DNA of 64,000 nt, from assembly GCF_001931485.1 (NCBI RefSeq), contig NZ_MSDV01000046.1, positions 62,001 through 126,000 of the forward strand, given 5' to 3'. Positions 35,868-45,506 of this stretch are shown piece after piece. Positions within the stretch are counted from its first letter, which is position 1. Every line of letters starts with the position of its first letter. A program made the position numbers and the translations under genes. Origin of the DNA: Burkholderia sp. SRS-W-2-2016 (lineage in GTDB: Bacteria > Pseudomonadota > Gammaproteobacteria > Burkholderiales > Burkholderiaceae). The notes under the pieces were generated by a model, which saw only the letters and a program-made list of their open reading frames with translations, was not told where the DNA came from and searched no databases.

Positions 35868-36920
35868 TCAGCTCTGCGCTTCGAACGCCGCCGCCGCGCG
35901 CCCGAGCCGGTCGTTGACCGCGATCCATTCGATCGTATCCGGCAGCTTTTCGATCAGAATCCGCGTGACGTTCGCGCGATCGAGCGCGCGCAGCAAACCG
36001 TACAGCTCGCGCGCATACGCGTGCGGATCTTCCGGCGCGGCGACGAAATGCACGCCTTCGGCATCGGCCCACTGCCCCGCCCGCGACGCCCGCGCGACCA
36101 GCGCGACACGCTCGCCCGGCTCGCGCACCGCGAGCAGCGGCTCCAGTTCGCCGAACGGCAGCAGCGCGAGCGGCGTACGCGGCGCGTAATGCGCTTTGAG
36201 CGTACCCGATGCGCGCGGCGCGGTCGCATCCGAGCCGTCGGGCAGACGCGGCGCCTCGCCGAGCACGTCGGCGATATCCTGCGGCGTCACGCGGCCGGGC
36301 CGCAGCAACGCCGGAAAACCGCGCGACAGATCCAGAATCGTCGATTCGATGCCGACATCCGACGCGCCGCCGTCGAGCACATGAATCGCACTGCCGAACT
36401 CGTCGCGCACATGCTGCGCGGTGGTCGGGCTCACATGCCCGAAGCGGTTCGCCGACGGCGCCGCGACGCCGCCATGACCGCCGCGTAGCGCGCTAAACGC
36501 TTCGAGCAGCGCCTGCGCGACCGGATGCGACGGACAGCGCAGCCCGACCGAATCCTGGCCGCCGCTGACCGCCGCCGGAATCCGCGCGGCGCGCTTCAGG
36601 ATCAGCGTGAGCGGCCCCGGCCAGAACGCGTCGATCAGGCGCTGTGCGTCGGCCGGCAAATGCTCGACCCAGTAGTTCGGATCGCCGTGCGGCGCCAGAT
36701 GCACGATCACCGGATGATTGGCCGGCCGCCCCTTCGCCGCGTAAATGCGCGCGACCGCGTCCGGGCTCTCGGCGTCGCCGCCAAGGCCATAGACGGTCTC
36801 GGTCGGAAACGCGACCAGCTCGCCCGCGTCGAGCAGCGCCGCAGCGTGTTCGATCTGCGCGGCGCTGACCGGCAGCGCGCCGGCAGCGGCTTCGGCGGGT
36901 TTGTGTTGATCCGGCATCAT
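35868..36920 (-). CDS. L-threonylcarbamoyladenylate synthase, Sua5/YrdC/YwlC type
   Basis: This 350-residue protein has an N-terminal YrdC domain with F-P-T-E-T-V-Y-G-L-G and K-G-R-P-A-N-H-P, followed by a Sua5 C-terminal domain, so it is the long Sua5 type rather than the short TsaC. It makes threonylcarbamoyl-AMP from threonine, bicarbonate and ATP, the first step of the universal t6A37 tRNA modification. It lies 7 bp after purK on the same strand and appears to be the last gene of the purine cluster. Confidence 0.93.
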   Translation of the reverse strand: MMPDQHKPAEAAAGALPVSAAQIEHAAALLDAGELVAFPTETVYGLGGDAESPDAVARIYAAKGRPANHPVIVHLAPHGDPNYWVEHLPADAQRLIDAFWPGPLTLILKRAARIPAAVSGGQDSVGLRCPSHPVAQALLEAFSALRGGHGGVAAPSANRFGHVSPTTAQHVRDEFGSAIHVLDGGASDVGIESTILDLSRGFPALLRPGRVTPQDIADVLGEAPRLPDGSDATAPRASGTLKAHYAPRTPLALLPFGELEPLLAVREPGERVALVARASRAGQWADAEGVHFVAAPEDPHAYARELYGLLRALDRANVTRILIEKLPDTIEWIAVNDRLGRAAAAFEAQS

Positions 36921-36927
36921 GCGCGCG

Positions 36928-38124
36928 TCAGCTGGTGGCGATATGCAGCAGCCGCGCGCAGTCGCGCGCCGCCGTGCGGGCTTCTTCGAGCGTCGGCGCG
37001 GTGAAGTTCACGTGGCCCATCTTGCGGCCGCAACGCGCCTCTTCCTTGCCGTACAGATGCAGGCGCGCGGCCGGCATCGCGGCGACCTCGTGCCACGGCG
37101 GCGTGACCGGCGCGGCCTTCGGGCCGCCCGGGAACCACACGTCGCCGAGAATGTTCAGCATCACCGCCGGCGAATGCTGGCGCGTATCGCCGAGCGGCAT
37201 GCCGGTCATCGCGCGGACCTGCTGTTCGAACTGGCTGGTCGCGCACGCGTCGACCGTGTAGTGGCCGGAGTTGTGCGGACGCGGCGCCATTTCGTTGGCG
37301 ACCAGCGAACCGTCTTCGAGAATGAAGAACTCGACGCACAGCACGCCGACGTAGCCGAGCTTGTCGGCGATCTGCACCGCCGCCTGCTGCGCCCGCTGGA
37401 CCAGCGCGGGGGTCGCGTCCGGCGCCGGCACGATGGTGTGCGAAAGCACGCCGTCGCGATGGGTGTTCTGCGCGAGCGGATAGACGACCGACGCGCCGCT
37501 CGAGCCGCGCGCGATCAGCGCCGACACCTCGAACTTCAGCGGCAGGCGCTTTTCCAGCACGCACGGCACGCCGCCGAGCGACGCATGCGCCTCGCGCACT
37601 TCGTCGGCATTGCGTACGCGAATCTGGCCCTTGCCGTCGTAACCCATCCGGGCGGTCTTCAGGATGCCGGGCAGCACCGCTTCGAGCGCGTCGTCGCCGA
37701 GCGCGGCCAGCGCATCCGACGACTCGATCACCACGTGCGGCGCGACCGTCACGCCCGAGGCCGCGATAAAGCGCTTCTCGGCGATGCGGTCCTGCGCGAC
37801 CGCGACGCAGCGGCCCGCCGGGCTCACGAAGGTGGTCTTCGCGAGGAAGTCGAGGCTCGCGGCCGGCACGTTCTCGAATTCGGTCGACACCGCCGCGCAC
37901 AGCCGCGCGAGCTCGGTCAACGCCGCTTCGTCGGTATAGGCCGCGCGCAGATGACGGTCGGCGACCGCGCCGGCCGGGCTCGTCTCATCCGGATCGAGCA
38001 CGGCGACGCGATAGCCCATCGCCTGGGCGGCAAAACAGAACATGCGGCCGAGCTGGCCGCCACCGACCATGCCAAGCCATGCGCCGGGCAGAATCGGTGA
38101 AACCGGGGTGTTGTCAGGGTTCAT
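36928..38124 (-). CDS. purK: N5-carboxyaminoimidazole ribonucleotide synthase
   Basis: This 398-residue ATP-grasp enzyme begins with G-M-V-G-G-G-Q-L-G-R-M near residue 18. It carries T-E-F-E-N-V-P, the K-T-A-R-M-G-Y-D-G-K-G-Q loop and the N-E-M-A-P-R-P-H-N-S-G-H-Y motif diagnostic of PurK. It carboxylates AIR to N5-CAIR in purine synthesis. I placed the start at the ATG at 38122-38124; the upstream frame is Arg/Thr rich and not family-like. It follows purE on the same strand. Confidence 0.95.
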   Translation of the reverse strand: MNPDNTPVSPILPGAWLGMVGGGQLGRMFCFAAQAMGYRVAVLDPDETSPAGAVADRHLRAAYTDEAALTELARLCAAVSTEFENVPAASLDFLAKTTFVSPAGRCVAVAQDRIAEKRFIAASGVTVAPHVVIESSDALAALGDDALEAVLPGILKTARMGYDGKGQIRVRNADEVREAHASLGGVPCVLEKRLPLKFEVSALIARGSSGASVVYPLAQNTHRDGVLSHTIVPAPDATPALVQRAQQAAVQIADKLGYVGVLCVEFFILEDGSLVANEMAPRPHNSGHYTVDACATSQFEQQVRAMTGMPLGDTRQHSPAVMLNILGDVWFPGGPKAAPVTPPWHEVAAMPAARLHLYGKEEARCGRKMGHVNFTAPTLEEARTAARDCARLLHIATS

Positions 38125-38235
38125 CTTGGTGGTCGGTCGCGGCCGTCTGCGCGTTGCGCTCGTACTGCGAGCGGCGGGCAAACGGCCGGGGGTCGAGGGT
38201 CAAACTATTGGGGACGTCGTTCAAACACGGCGCGC

Positions 38236-38754
38236 TTACAGCGCCGGCAACACCATTGCGTGAGCCGCTTCATTCTGGCGCACGCGGAAAGCCGCGAGTT
38301 TCTCCGCGTATTCGCTGCTAGTGCCGGAGAGCAGCGACACCGCGAACAGCGCCGCGTTCGCCGCGCCCGCCTCGCCGATTGCAAACGTCGCGACCGGCAC
38401 GCCCTTGGGCATCTGCACGATCGAATGCAGCGAATCCACACCCTTCAGGTACTTGCTCGCGACCGGCACGCCAAGCACCGGCACCGTGGTCTTCGCGGCC
38501 AGCATGCCCGGCAGGTGGGCGGCACCGCCAGCACCGGCGATGATCGCGCGAATGCCGCGCTCGCGCGCGCTTTCAGCATAGGCGAACATTTCGTCGGGCA
38601 TGCGGTGCGCGGACACCACCTTCGCTTCGTACGGCACGCCGAATTCCTGCAGAATCGCCACGGCGTTTTTCATCACTTCCCAGTCGGAACTGGAGCCCAT
38701 CAGCACGCCGACGACCGGCGCGTCATGCTTGTGGGCGGTTTGTGCTTCACTCAT
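38236..38754 (-). CDS. purE: N5-carboxyaminoimidazole ribonucleotide mutase
   Basis: This 172-residue class I PurE has G-S-S-S-D-W-E-V-M near residue 20, S-A-H-R-M-P and A-G-G-A-A-H-L-P-G-M. It converts N5-CAIR to CAIR and works directly after PurK. It lies 63 bp after purC and about 110 bp before purK, with no terminator visible between them. Confidence 0.95.
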   Translation of the reverse strand: MSEAQTAHKHDAPVVGVLMGSSSDWEVMKNAVAILQEFGVPYEAKVVSAHRMPDEMFAYAESARERGIRAIIAGAGGAAHLPGMLAAKTTVPVLGVPVASKYLKGVDSLHSIVQMPKGVPVATFAIGEAGAANAALFAVSLLSGTSSEYAEKLAAFRVRQNEAAHAMVLPAL

Positions 38755-38817
38755 CTTTACGGCTTCCTTGTTTCCGGACGGTGCGCGCCCCGCAAGGCGC
38801 GCGCGATCAGTCGACGC

Positions 38818-39708
38818 TCAGTCGAGCTTGTGGCCAGTCAGGCGCTCGAGCGCTTCCTGGTACTTCTCGCCCGTTTTGACGACCACCTCGTCCGGCAGCT
38901 TCGGCGCCGGCGGCTCTTTCTTCCACGGCTGGGTTTCGAGCCAGTCGCGCACGAACTGTTTATCGAACGACGGCGGGTTGGTGCCGACCTGGTACTGGTC
39001 CGCCGGCCAGAAGCGCGACGAATCGGCGGTCAGCGCCTCGTCCATCAGGTACAGCTTGCCGTGGTTGTCCAGACCGAATTCGAACTTGGTGTCCGCGATG
39101 ATGATGCCGCGGGTCGCGGCGAATTCAGCGGCTTCCTTGTACAGGCGGATCGAGATGTCGCGGATCGTGGCCGACAGTTCGGTGCCGATGCGGCGTTCCA
39201 TCTCGTCGTACGTGATGTTTTCGTCGTGGTGGCCCATCTCGGCCTTGGCGGCCGGCGTGAAGATCGGCTCGGGCAGCTTCTGCGCGTTCTGCAGACCCGC
39301 CGGCAGTTGCACGCCGCACACCGCGCCGGTGGCCTGGTAATCCTTCCAGCCGCTGCCGGCCAGATAGCCGCGCACCACCGCTTCGACGAGGATCGGTTCG
39401 AGGCGCTTGACGACCACCGCGCGGCCCTTGACCTGCTCGACTTCGTCCGGCGCGACCACCGACTCGGGCGCGACGCCCGTCAGGTGATTCGGCACCACAT
39501 GCTGCAGCTTCTCGAACCAGAAGTTCGCCATCGCATTCAGCACGCGGCCCTTGTTCGGAATCGGCTCGCCCATGATCACGTCGAACGCCGACAGACGGTC
39601 GGTCGTAACGATCAGCAACTGGTCGTTGCCCACCGCATAGTTGTCGCGGACTTTACCGCGGCCGAGCAGCGGCAGCGAGCGGAGCGTGGATTCGTAGAGG
39701 GTAGACAT
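38818..39708 (-). CDS. purC: SAICAR synthase
   Basis: This 296-residue enzyme has G-K-V-R-D-N-Y near residue 18, the central V-V-K-R-L-E-P-I-L-V-E-A-V-V-R-G-Y-L-A-G-S-G-W region, and D-T-K-F-E-F-G-L. It is the long betaproteobacterial form. It joins aspartate to CAIR to give SAICAR in purine synthesis. It lies downstream of fba, beyond that gene's terminator, and leads into purE and purK. Confidence 0.95.
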   Translation of the reverse strand: MSTLYESTLRSLPLLGRGKVRDNYAVGNDQLLIVTTDRLSAFDVIMGEPIPNKGRVLNAMANFWFEKLQHVVPNHLTGVAPESVVAPDEVEQVKGRAVVVKRLEPILVEAVVRGYLAGSGWKDYQATGAVCGVQLPAGLQNAQKLPEPIFTPAAKAEMGHHDENITYDEMERRIGTELSATIRDISIRLYKEAAEFAATRGIIIADTKFEFGLDNHGKLYLMDEALTADSSRFWPADQYQVGTNPPSFDKQFVRDWLETQPWKKEPPAPKLPDEVVVKTGEKYQEALERLTGHKLD

Positions 39709-39749
39709 CGTCGTGGTTCGCTAAAAATGGGGCAGAAAATGTGACCGGA

Positions 39750-39791
39750 ACAAAAGGGAAACGCCGTTCCCCCGATGATGCGGGAACGGCG
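39750..39791 (-). terminator. Terminator between fba and purC
   Basis: On the minus strand CGCCGTTCCCG pairs with C-GGGGAACGGCG around a short loop and is followed by TTTCCCTTTT. It separates the aldolase transcript from purC. Confidence 0.7.
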
Positions 39792-39841
39792 CTCGGACCA
39801 CAACCTGGCCGGATGGCCAGGCGCGGAGCCAGAACTACTGC

Positions 39842-40906
39842 TTAGCGGACGACTTGCGCGAGCTCGCCCGACTTGTACTTCTCCGCGATTTTATCAAGCG
39901 AAACCGGCTTGATCTTGCCGGCCTGGCCTTCGCAGCCGAATTGCGTGTAGCGGTCGATACAGATCTTCATCGCCGCTTCGCGCGCCGGCTTCAGGTAATC
40001 GCGCGGATCGAACTTGCCCGGATTGGTCGCCATGTAGCGGCGGATCGCACCGGTGATGGCCAGACGCAGGTCGGTGTCGATGTTGACCTTGCGCACGCCG
40101 TGACGGATGCCTTCCTGGATTTCCTCGACCGGCACGCCATAGGTTTCCTTCATGTCGCCGCCGAATTCGCGGATTTCCGCGAGCAGTTCCTGCGGCACCG
40201 ACGACGAACCGTGCATCACCAGGTGCGTGTTCGGAATGCGCTGATGGATTTCCTTGATGCGCTGGATCGACAGGATGTCGCCCGTCGGCTTCTTGCTGAA
40301 CTTGTACGCGCCGTGCGAGGTGCCGATCGCGATGGCCAGCGCGTCGCACTGGGTCAGCTTGACGAAGTCGGCGGCCTGCTCCGGATCGGTCAGCAGCTGT
40401 TCGCGGGTCATCGTGCCTTCCGCGCCGTGGCCGTCTTCCTTGTCGCCCTTCATCGTTTCGAGCGAGCCGAGCACGCCCAGTTCAGCTTCGACGGTGACGC
40501 CGATCGAGTGCGCCGCCTCAACCACTTTGCGCGACGTTTCGACGTTGTACTCGTACGATGCAACCGTCTTGCCGTCCGCTTCGAGCGAGCCGTCCATCAT
40601 CACGCTGGTGAAGCCGCTGCGGATCGCCGCCATACAGACCGCCGGCGACTGGCCGTGGTCCTGGTGCATCACGACCGGGATATGCGGATACGACTCGACC
40701 GCCGCTTCGATCAGGTGGCGCAGGAACGGCTCGCCCGCGTACTTACGCGCGCCGGCCGATGCCTGCATGATCACCGGCGCGTTGACCTTGTCGGCCGCCG
40801 CCATGATCGCCTGCACCTGCTCCAGGTTGTTCACGTTGAATGCCGGAAGGCCATAACCGTGTTCCGCGGCATGGTCCAGCAGTTGACGCATTGATACGAG
40901 AGGCAT
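39842..40906 (-). CDS. fba: Class II fructose-1,6-bisphosphate aldolase
   Basis: This 354-residue zinc aldolase has V-M-H-Q-D-H-G-Q-S with metal-binding histidine, S-V-M-M-D-G-S, and later H-G-S-S-S-V-P and N-I-D-T-D-L-R. It cleaves fructose 1,6-bisphosphate to two triose phosphates in glycolysis and gluconeogenesis (the CbbA-like betaproteobacterial type). The start is the ATG at 40904-40906, where the family begins M-P-L-V-S-M-R-Q-L-L. It lies downstream of pyk on the same strand. Confidence 0.95.
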   Translation of the reverse strand: MPLVSMRQLLDHAAEHGYGLPAFNVNNLEQVQAIMAAADKVNAPVIMQASAGARKYAGEPFLRHLIEAAVESYPHIPVVMHQDHGQSPAVCMAAIRSGFTSVMMDGSLEADGKTVASYEYNVETSRKVVEAAHSIGVTVEAELGVLGSLETMKGDKEDGHGAEGTMTREQLLTDPEQAADFVKLTQCDALAIAIGTSHGAYKFSKKPTGDILSIQRIKEIHQRIPNTHLVMHGSSSVPQELLAEIREFGGDMKETYGVPVEEIQEGIRHGVRKVNIDTDLRLAITGAIRRYMATNPGKFDPRDYLKPAREAAMKICIDRYTQFGCEGQAGKIKPVSLDKIAEKYKSGELAQVVR

Positions 40907-41105
40907 GCTGTAACTCCTTAGATTGAAACGAATTCTTTTGCCGTCGGCATCTTTTGCGGCGATTTTATCGCGAAGCAGGCGGTGTTCCCGCGCCGGTGTG
41001 GGCGCCGTTGGTGCGCCGTCGCACATGCGGCGAGCGGGAGCGCATCGGGCGCGGCCCGCCTGCTTCGCTCGATTCAGCCTGTGCCGATCAAGCGGTGCTG
41101 CGTGA

Positions 41106-42542
41106 TCAGTACGGTTCGCCGACCCGCACGATCTTCAGCGTGTTGGTGCCGCCGGCCTGCCCCATCGGCTCGCCGACCGTCAGCACGACCATGTCGCCGC
41201 GCGACGCATAGCCCTTGCCGACCACGGTTTCGAGCGCCTGTTGCAGCGCGGTGTCGCGGTCGGTGTTGGTATCCAGATGGAGCGAGGTCACGTTGCGGTA
41301 CAGCGCCATCGCGCGCTCGCTGCCGACTCGCGGCGTCAGCGCGAAGATCGGCACATGGCTCCAGTGACGCGACATCCACAGCGCGGTCGAGCCGGACTCG
41401 GTCAGCGCGACGATCGCCTTCGCGCCGAGGTGGTAAGCGGTGAACAGCGCGCCCATCGCGATCGACTGGTCGATCCGCGTGAACGTGCGGTCGAGGAAAT
41501 CCTTGTCCAGTTCCGACTGCTCGGACTTCTCCGCTTCGACGCAGATCGCGGCCATCGTTTCGATGGTCTGCACCGGGTACTTGCCCGCCGCCGATTCCGC
41601 CGACAGCATCACCGCGTCGGTGCCGTCGAGCACCGCGTTGGCGACGTCCGACACTTCCGCGCGGGTCGGCACCGGCGCGTGGATCATCGACTCCATCATC
41701 TGGGTCGCGGTGATCACGAACTTGTTCGATTCGCGGGCCATCCGGATCATGCGCTTTTGCAGCGCGGGGACCGCGGCGTTGCCCACTTCGACGGCCAGGT
41801 CGCCGCGCGCGACCATGATGCCGTCCGACGCGTCGAGGATGCCCTGCAGCGCCGGAATCGCCTCGGCGCGCTCGATCTTCGCGATCATCTTCGGCTTGAT
41901 CCCGTACGGCGCGCCGGCGATGTTGGCCAACTGACGGGCCATTTCCATGTCGGTCGCGTTCTTCGGGAACGACACCGCGATGAAGTCGACGCCGAGCGAC
42001 ATCGCGGTGCGGATGTCTTCCATGTCCTTCGCGGTCAGCGCGGGCGCCGACAGGCCGCCGCCCTGGCGGTTGATGCCCTTGTTGTTCGACAGCTCGCCGC
42101 CGATCTTCACGACCGTGTGGATCTCGTTGCCAATCACGCGCTGTACGTTCAGCACGATCAGGCCGTCGTTGAGCAGCAGCACGTCGCCCGGCTTCAGGTC
42201 GCGCGGCAGATCCTTGTAGTCGAGGCCGACGCGCTCGTCGTTGCCGAGCTCGCAGTCCGCATCGAGGATGAACGGATTGCCGGCCAGCAGCGTGGTGCGG
42301 CCGTTGTCGAATTTACCGACGCGGATCTTCGGGCCTTGCAGGTCGGCCATGATGGCGACCTCGCGGCCCGCCTGGCGAGCCGCCTCGCGCACGAATTCGG
42401 CGCGCTGGCGGTGGTCGTCGGCGGTGCCGTGGGAGAAATTGAGCCGCACCACATCCAGTCCCGCGTGAATCATTTGCAGCAGGATTTCCGGCGTACTGGA
42501 AGCCGGACCGATGGTAGCGACAATCTTGGTGGCGCGATGCAT
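41106..42542 (-). CDS. pyk: Pyruvate kinase
   Basis: This 478-residue enzyme begins M-H-R-A-T-K-I-V-A-T-I-G-P-A-S-S, the normal start for the family. It has the active-site segments V-A-R-G-D-L-A-V-E-V and M-I-A-K-I-E-R, and the T-Q-M-M-E-S-M motif. It makes pyruvate and ATP from phosphoenolpyruvate. The ATG at 42540-42542 has GAGGAG just upstream, so I take it as the start. The frame stays open for another 140 codons to a GTG directly after the pgk stop; that extension is Ala/Thr/Lys rich and is discussed separately. Confidence 0.95.
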   Translation of the reverse strand: MHRATKIVATIGPASSTPEILLQMIHAGLDVVRLNFSHGTADDHRQRAEFVREAARQAGREVAIMADLQGPKIRVGKFDNGRTTLLAGNPFILDADCELGNDERVGLDYKDLPRDLKPGDVLLLNDGLIVLNVQRVIGNEIHTVVKIGGELSNNKGINRQGGGLSAPALTAKDMEDIRTAMSLGVDFIAVSFPKNATDMEMARQLANIAGAPYGIKPKMIAKIERAEAIPALQGILDASDGIMVARGDLAVEVGNAAVPALQKRMIRMARESNKFVITATQMMESMIHAPVPTRAEVSDVANAVLDGTDAVMLSAESAAGKYPVQTIETMAAICVEAEKSEQSELDKDFLDRTFTRIDQSIAMGALFTAYHLGAKAIVALTESGSTALWMSRHWSHVPIFALTPRVGSERAMALYRNVTSLHLDTNTDRDTALQQALETVVGKGYASRGDMVVLTVGEPMGQAGGTNTLKIVRVGEPY

Positions 42543-42963
42543 GAGTCTCCTCGTCTGGATAGGATCGCTGGGATAAGCGCTGCGGGTCTGCTGCGGAGTC
42601 TGCGCATCGAACGATGCCGCTGGGCGCGCGCCGGTTATGACCGGCGTCGCTTTGTGGAGTGAGGCGGGTGTTGCGGTATTCGGGACCGGCGCCTGGAGGG
42701 CCGGTGCGGATGGGTGCTGGTCGCCGGTCGGTTGTGCCGGCGCGGTGGAATCGGTGCGGGCGGCCGGCGCGCTGGCCGGCTGGTCCGTGAGCGATTTCGC
42801 TTGGGTCGATTCCGTCTTGGTCGATTCTGTCGCGGCGGCTTTCGCCGCCGCCGCAGTGCTCACGCGCTGCGCGCGCTCCCCTGCCGTTGCTGCCGCATTA
42901 CCGCGCGGCGCTTTCGCGCCACGCGCCCTGGTCGACTTCACGGTTGGGGAGCGCGTCGCCACG
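42543..42963 (-). other. Gap between pgk and pyk with an open in-frame leader
   Basis: This 421-bp gap has no stop codon in the pyk frame on the minus strand. From a GTG at 42960-42962 it would encode 140 residues rich in Ala, Thr, Ser, Lys and Pro with no domain. It could be an N-terminal extension of pyruvate kinase, a separate low-complexity peptide or an untranslated leader. No terminator was found here, so pgk and pyk may be cotranscribed. Confidence 0.5.
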
Positions 42964-44157
42964 TTAAGCCCGCGATTCCAGAACTTCGACCGCCGGCAGC
43001 TTCTTGCCTTCGAGGAACTCGAGGAACGCGCCGCCGCCCGTCGAGATATAGCTGACCTGCTGCTGGATCCCGTACTTGGCGATCGCCGCGAGCGTGTCGC
43101 CGCCGCCTGCGATCGAGAACGCCGCCGAGCGCGCGATCGCGTCCGCGAGCGTCTTCGTGCCGTTGCCGAACTGGTCGAATTCGAACACGCCGACCGGGCC
43201 GTTCCATACGACCGTGCCGGCCTTTTCGAGCTGCGCGGCGAGCACCTTGGCGGTGTCCGGTCCGATGTCGAGGATCATGTCGTCGTCCTGGACATCCGCG
43301 ACGGCCTTCACTTCTGCCTTGGCGGTCGGCGAGAATTCCTTGGCGGTGACCACGTCGGTCGGGATCGGCACCGAGGCGCCGCGCGCCTTCGCCGCGTCGA
43401 TGATCGCCTTCGCTTCGTCGACGAGGTCGGCCTCGGCGAGCGACTTGCCGATCTTCAGACCGGCCGCGAGCATGAACGTGTTGGCGATGCCGCCGCCCAC
43501 GATCAGCTGGTCCACCTTGTCGGCGAGCGACTTCAGGATGGTCAGCTTGGTCGACACCTTCGAGCCGGCGACGATCGCCACCAGCGGACGCTTCGGCGCG
43601 CCCAGCGCCTTGCCGAGCGCTTCGAGTTCAGCGGCGAGCAGCGGGCCCGCGCACGCGACCGGCGCGTACTTAGCGATGCCGTGGGTGGTCGCTTCCGCGC
43701 GGTGCGCGGTGCCGAACGCGTCGTTCACGTAGACGTCGCAGAGCTTCGCCATCTTCTGCGCGAGCTCGTCGGAATCCTTCTTTTCGCCCTTGTTGACGCG
43801 GCAGTTTTCGAGCAGCACCACCGAGCCCGGCGCGACGTTCACGCCGTTTTCGACCCAGTTCGCGACCAGCGGCACGTCGCGGCCGAGCAGTTCGGCCAGA
43901 CGCTTCGCGACCGGCGCGAGCGAATCTTCAGGCTTGAAGTCGCCTTCGGTCGGACGACCCAGGTGCGAGGTGACCATCACGGCGGCGCCGGCGTCGAGCG
44001 CGGCCTTGATGGCCGGCACGGAGGCGCGGATGCGGGTGTCTTCGGTGATGTTGCCTTGATCGTCCTGCGGCACGTTCAGATCGGCACGGATGAATACGCG
44101 TTTGCCGGACAGCTTGCCTTCGGCGATCAGGTCGGAGAGACGCAATACCTTGTTCAT
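42964..44157 (-). CDS. pgk: Phosphoglycerate kinase
   Basis: This 397-residue enzyme has R-A-D-L-N-V-P near residue 24, the T-S-H-L-G-R-P substrate motif, V-A-I-V-A-G-S-K-V-S-T-K, and the C-terminal nucleotide loop S-T-G-G-G-A-F-L-E-F-L-E-G-K. It converts 1,3-bisphosphoglycerate and ADP to 3-phosphoglycerate and ATP. The ATG at 44155-44157 starts M-N-K-V-L-R-L-S-D-L as expected. It heads the minus-strand cluster pgk-pyk-fba-purC-purE-purK-sua5 seen in Burkholderia genomes. Confidence 0.96.
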   Translation of the reverse strand: MNKVLRLSDLIAEGKLSGKRVFIRADLNVPQDDQGNITEDTRIRASVPAIKAALDAGAAVMVTSHLGRPTEGDFKPEDSLAPVAKRLAELLGRDVPLVANWVENGVNVAPGSVVLLENCRVNKGEKKDSDELAQKMAKLCDVYVNDAFGTAHRAEATTHGIAKYAPVACAGPLLAAELEALGKALGAPKRPLVAIVAGSKVSTKLTILKSLADKVDQLIVGGGIANTFMLAAGLKIGKSLAEADLVDEAKAIIDAAKARGASVPIPTDVVTAKEFSPTAKAEVKAVADVQDDDMILDIGPDTAKVLAAQLEKAGTVVWNGPVGVFEFDQFGNGTKTLADAIARSAAFSIAGGGDTLAAIAKYGIQQQVSYISTGGGAFLEFLEGKKLPAVEVLESRA

Positions 44158-44430
44158 GGGCTTGAGTAGGCGAGTTGATGAGAAGGCGGTGGCGGACTGC
44201 GCTGGGCGATTCGCGGCCAGTACCTGCGCTTCGGCCCAACGGCTCCGCGGGATCGGGCGCCGGCGGCCGGCCGCGCGGGCTGCCGCGGGCTGCATGACGG
44301 CGGCGCACTCATCCCGAAAAGCGGCATTTTAACTGATCCCACCACCCTTCTGACCCGCGATGGCGCGAATCTCCCGTATTTGGCCGCACCGCCGAGGATG
44401 CCGCAGTGCAGCATGAGCCGCCGCGGGCCG

Positions 44431-44754
44431 TCACATGAAGACCCGCATCAGCGTGAACACCGCCATCCCGGTCACGATCGTGCCGAGCATGGTGCGCCGC
44501 CACAAAAACCAGCCGAGCCCGGCCAGCGCCGCGTACAGCTCATGGTTGGACGGCGCGAACGACAGCCCCGCGGGCGTCGACAGCACCTCCGGCACCACCA
44601 CCGCGGCGAGCGCCGCGGCCGGCGCGTAGCGCAGCATCTTCTGCACGCGCGCCGGCAGCACGGTGCGCTCGCCGCCGATCAGGAACATCGCGCGCGTGAA
44701 CGCGGTGACGAAGGTCATGCCGAAGATCGCGAGCCAGATCTGCGTGGAGGTCAT
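44431..44754 (-). CDS. azlD: AzlD-family membrane protein, small subunit of a branched-chain amino acid exporter
   Basis: This 107-residue hydrophobic protein has four predicted membrane helices and the AzlD pattern M-T-F-V-T-A-F-T-R-A near residue 13 and R-Y-A-P-A-A-A-L-A-A-V-V-V-P-E near 42. It pairs with AzlC to export branched-chain amino acids. Its ATG overlaps the azlC stop by 4 bp (ATGA), which indicates translational coupling. Confidence 0.88.
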   Translation of the reverse strand: MTSTQIWLAIFGMTFVTAFTRAMFLIGGERTVLPARVQKMLRYAPAAALAAVVVPEVLSTPAGLSFAPSNHELYAALAGLGWFLWRRTMLGTIVTGMAVFTLMRVFM

Positions 44755-45506
44755 CGGGCGTCTCCCGGGTTGCCGCCGGCGCGGCGGATGCGGCGCAGGT
44801 CCGCGCGTTCGACCACCAGATCGGCGACGCTGCCGGCGGCAATCGCCGCGAGCACCGCGAGCAGCAGCGCGAGCCGGTACGGCAGCTCGAAGGCGAGCAG
44901 CGCGACGATCGCCGCGACGATGACCGCGACCAATGTGGAGCGAGTCGCGATCGCCGCGACCATCACCGGCAGGAGCGCGAGCGTGCCGGCCAGCCCGAGC
45001 CCCCAGTTGTCCGGAATCAGGCTCGCCAGCAGGATGCCGATGATCGACGACACCTGCCACGAGAGCCAGCTCGCGACCGCCATCCCCCAGAAGTACGCCT
45101 CCTTGCCCGGCACGTAGCCGGTCGCGAAGCTCTTCTTGACGAACAGCAGATAGATCACGTCGCCGTTGAAATAGCCGAGCACGATGCGTCGCCACATCGA
45201 CAGATAGGAGAAATGCGGCGCCAGACCGGCGCTGAAGATCACGAAGCGGGTATTGACCATCGCCGCGGTGGCGAGCACGGTCCACACCGGCAGCTTGGCG
45301 GCGAGCAGCGGCAGCACCGCCAGTTGCGACGAGCCGGCGTAGCACAGCAGCGACATCGTCAGCGCCTGCGGCAGCGTCAGCACGGACTTGCTCATCGCGA
45401 TGCCGGTCACGAGGCCCCACGAGAAAATCGCCATCAGCGTGGGCGCGTAGTCGCGCAGGCCTTCACGGAAGGCGCGGCGATCGGTATCGGACAGTCGGGC
45501 GAGCAT
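44751..45506 (-). CDS. azlC: AzlC-family branched-chain amino acid exporter, large subunit
   Basis: This 251-residue membrane protein has an N-terminal R-E-G-L-R-D-Y-A-P family signature, S-K-S-V-L-T-L-P-Q-A-L-T-M-S, and the Y-A-G-S-S-Q-L-A motif, followed by hydrophobic helices. It forms a small-molecule exporter with AzlD. The divergent neighbour is ilvE, the branched-chain aminotransferase gene, which fits a branched-chain amino acid theme. Confidence 0.88.
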   Translation of the reverse strand: MLARLSDTDRRAFREGLRDYAPTLMAIFSWGLVTGIAMSKSVLTLPQALTMSLLCYAGSSQLAVLPLLAAKLPVWTVLATAAMVNTRFVIFSAGLAPHFSYLSMWRRIVLGYFNGDVIYLLFVKKSFATGYVPGKEAYFWGMAVASWLSWQVSSIIGILLASLIPDNWGLGLAGTLALLPVMVAAIATRSTLVAVIVAAIVALLAFELPYRLALLLAVLAAIAAGSVADLVVERADLRRIRRAGGNPGDAR

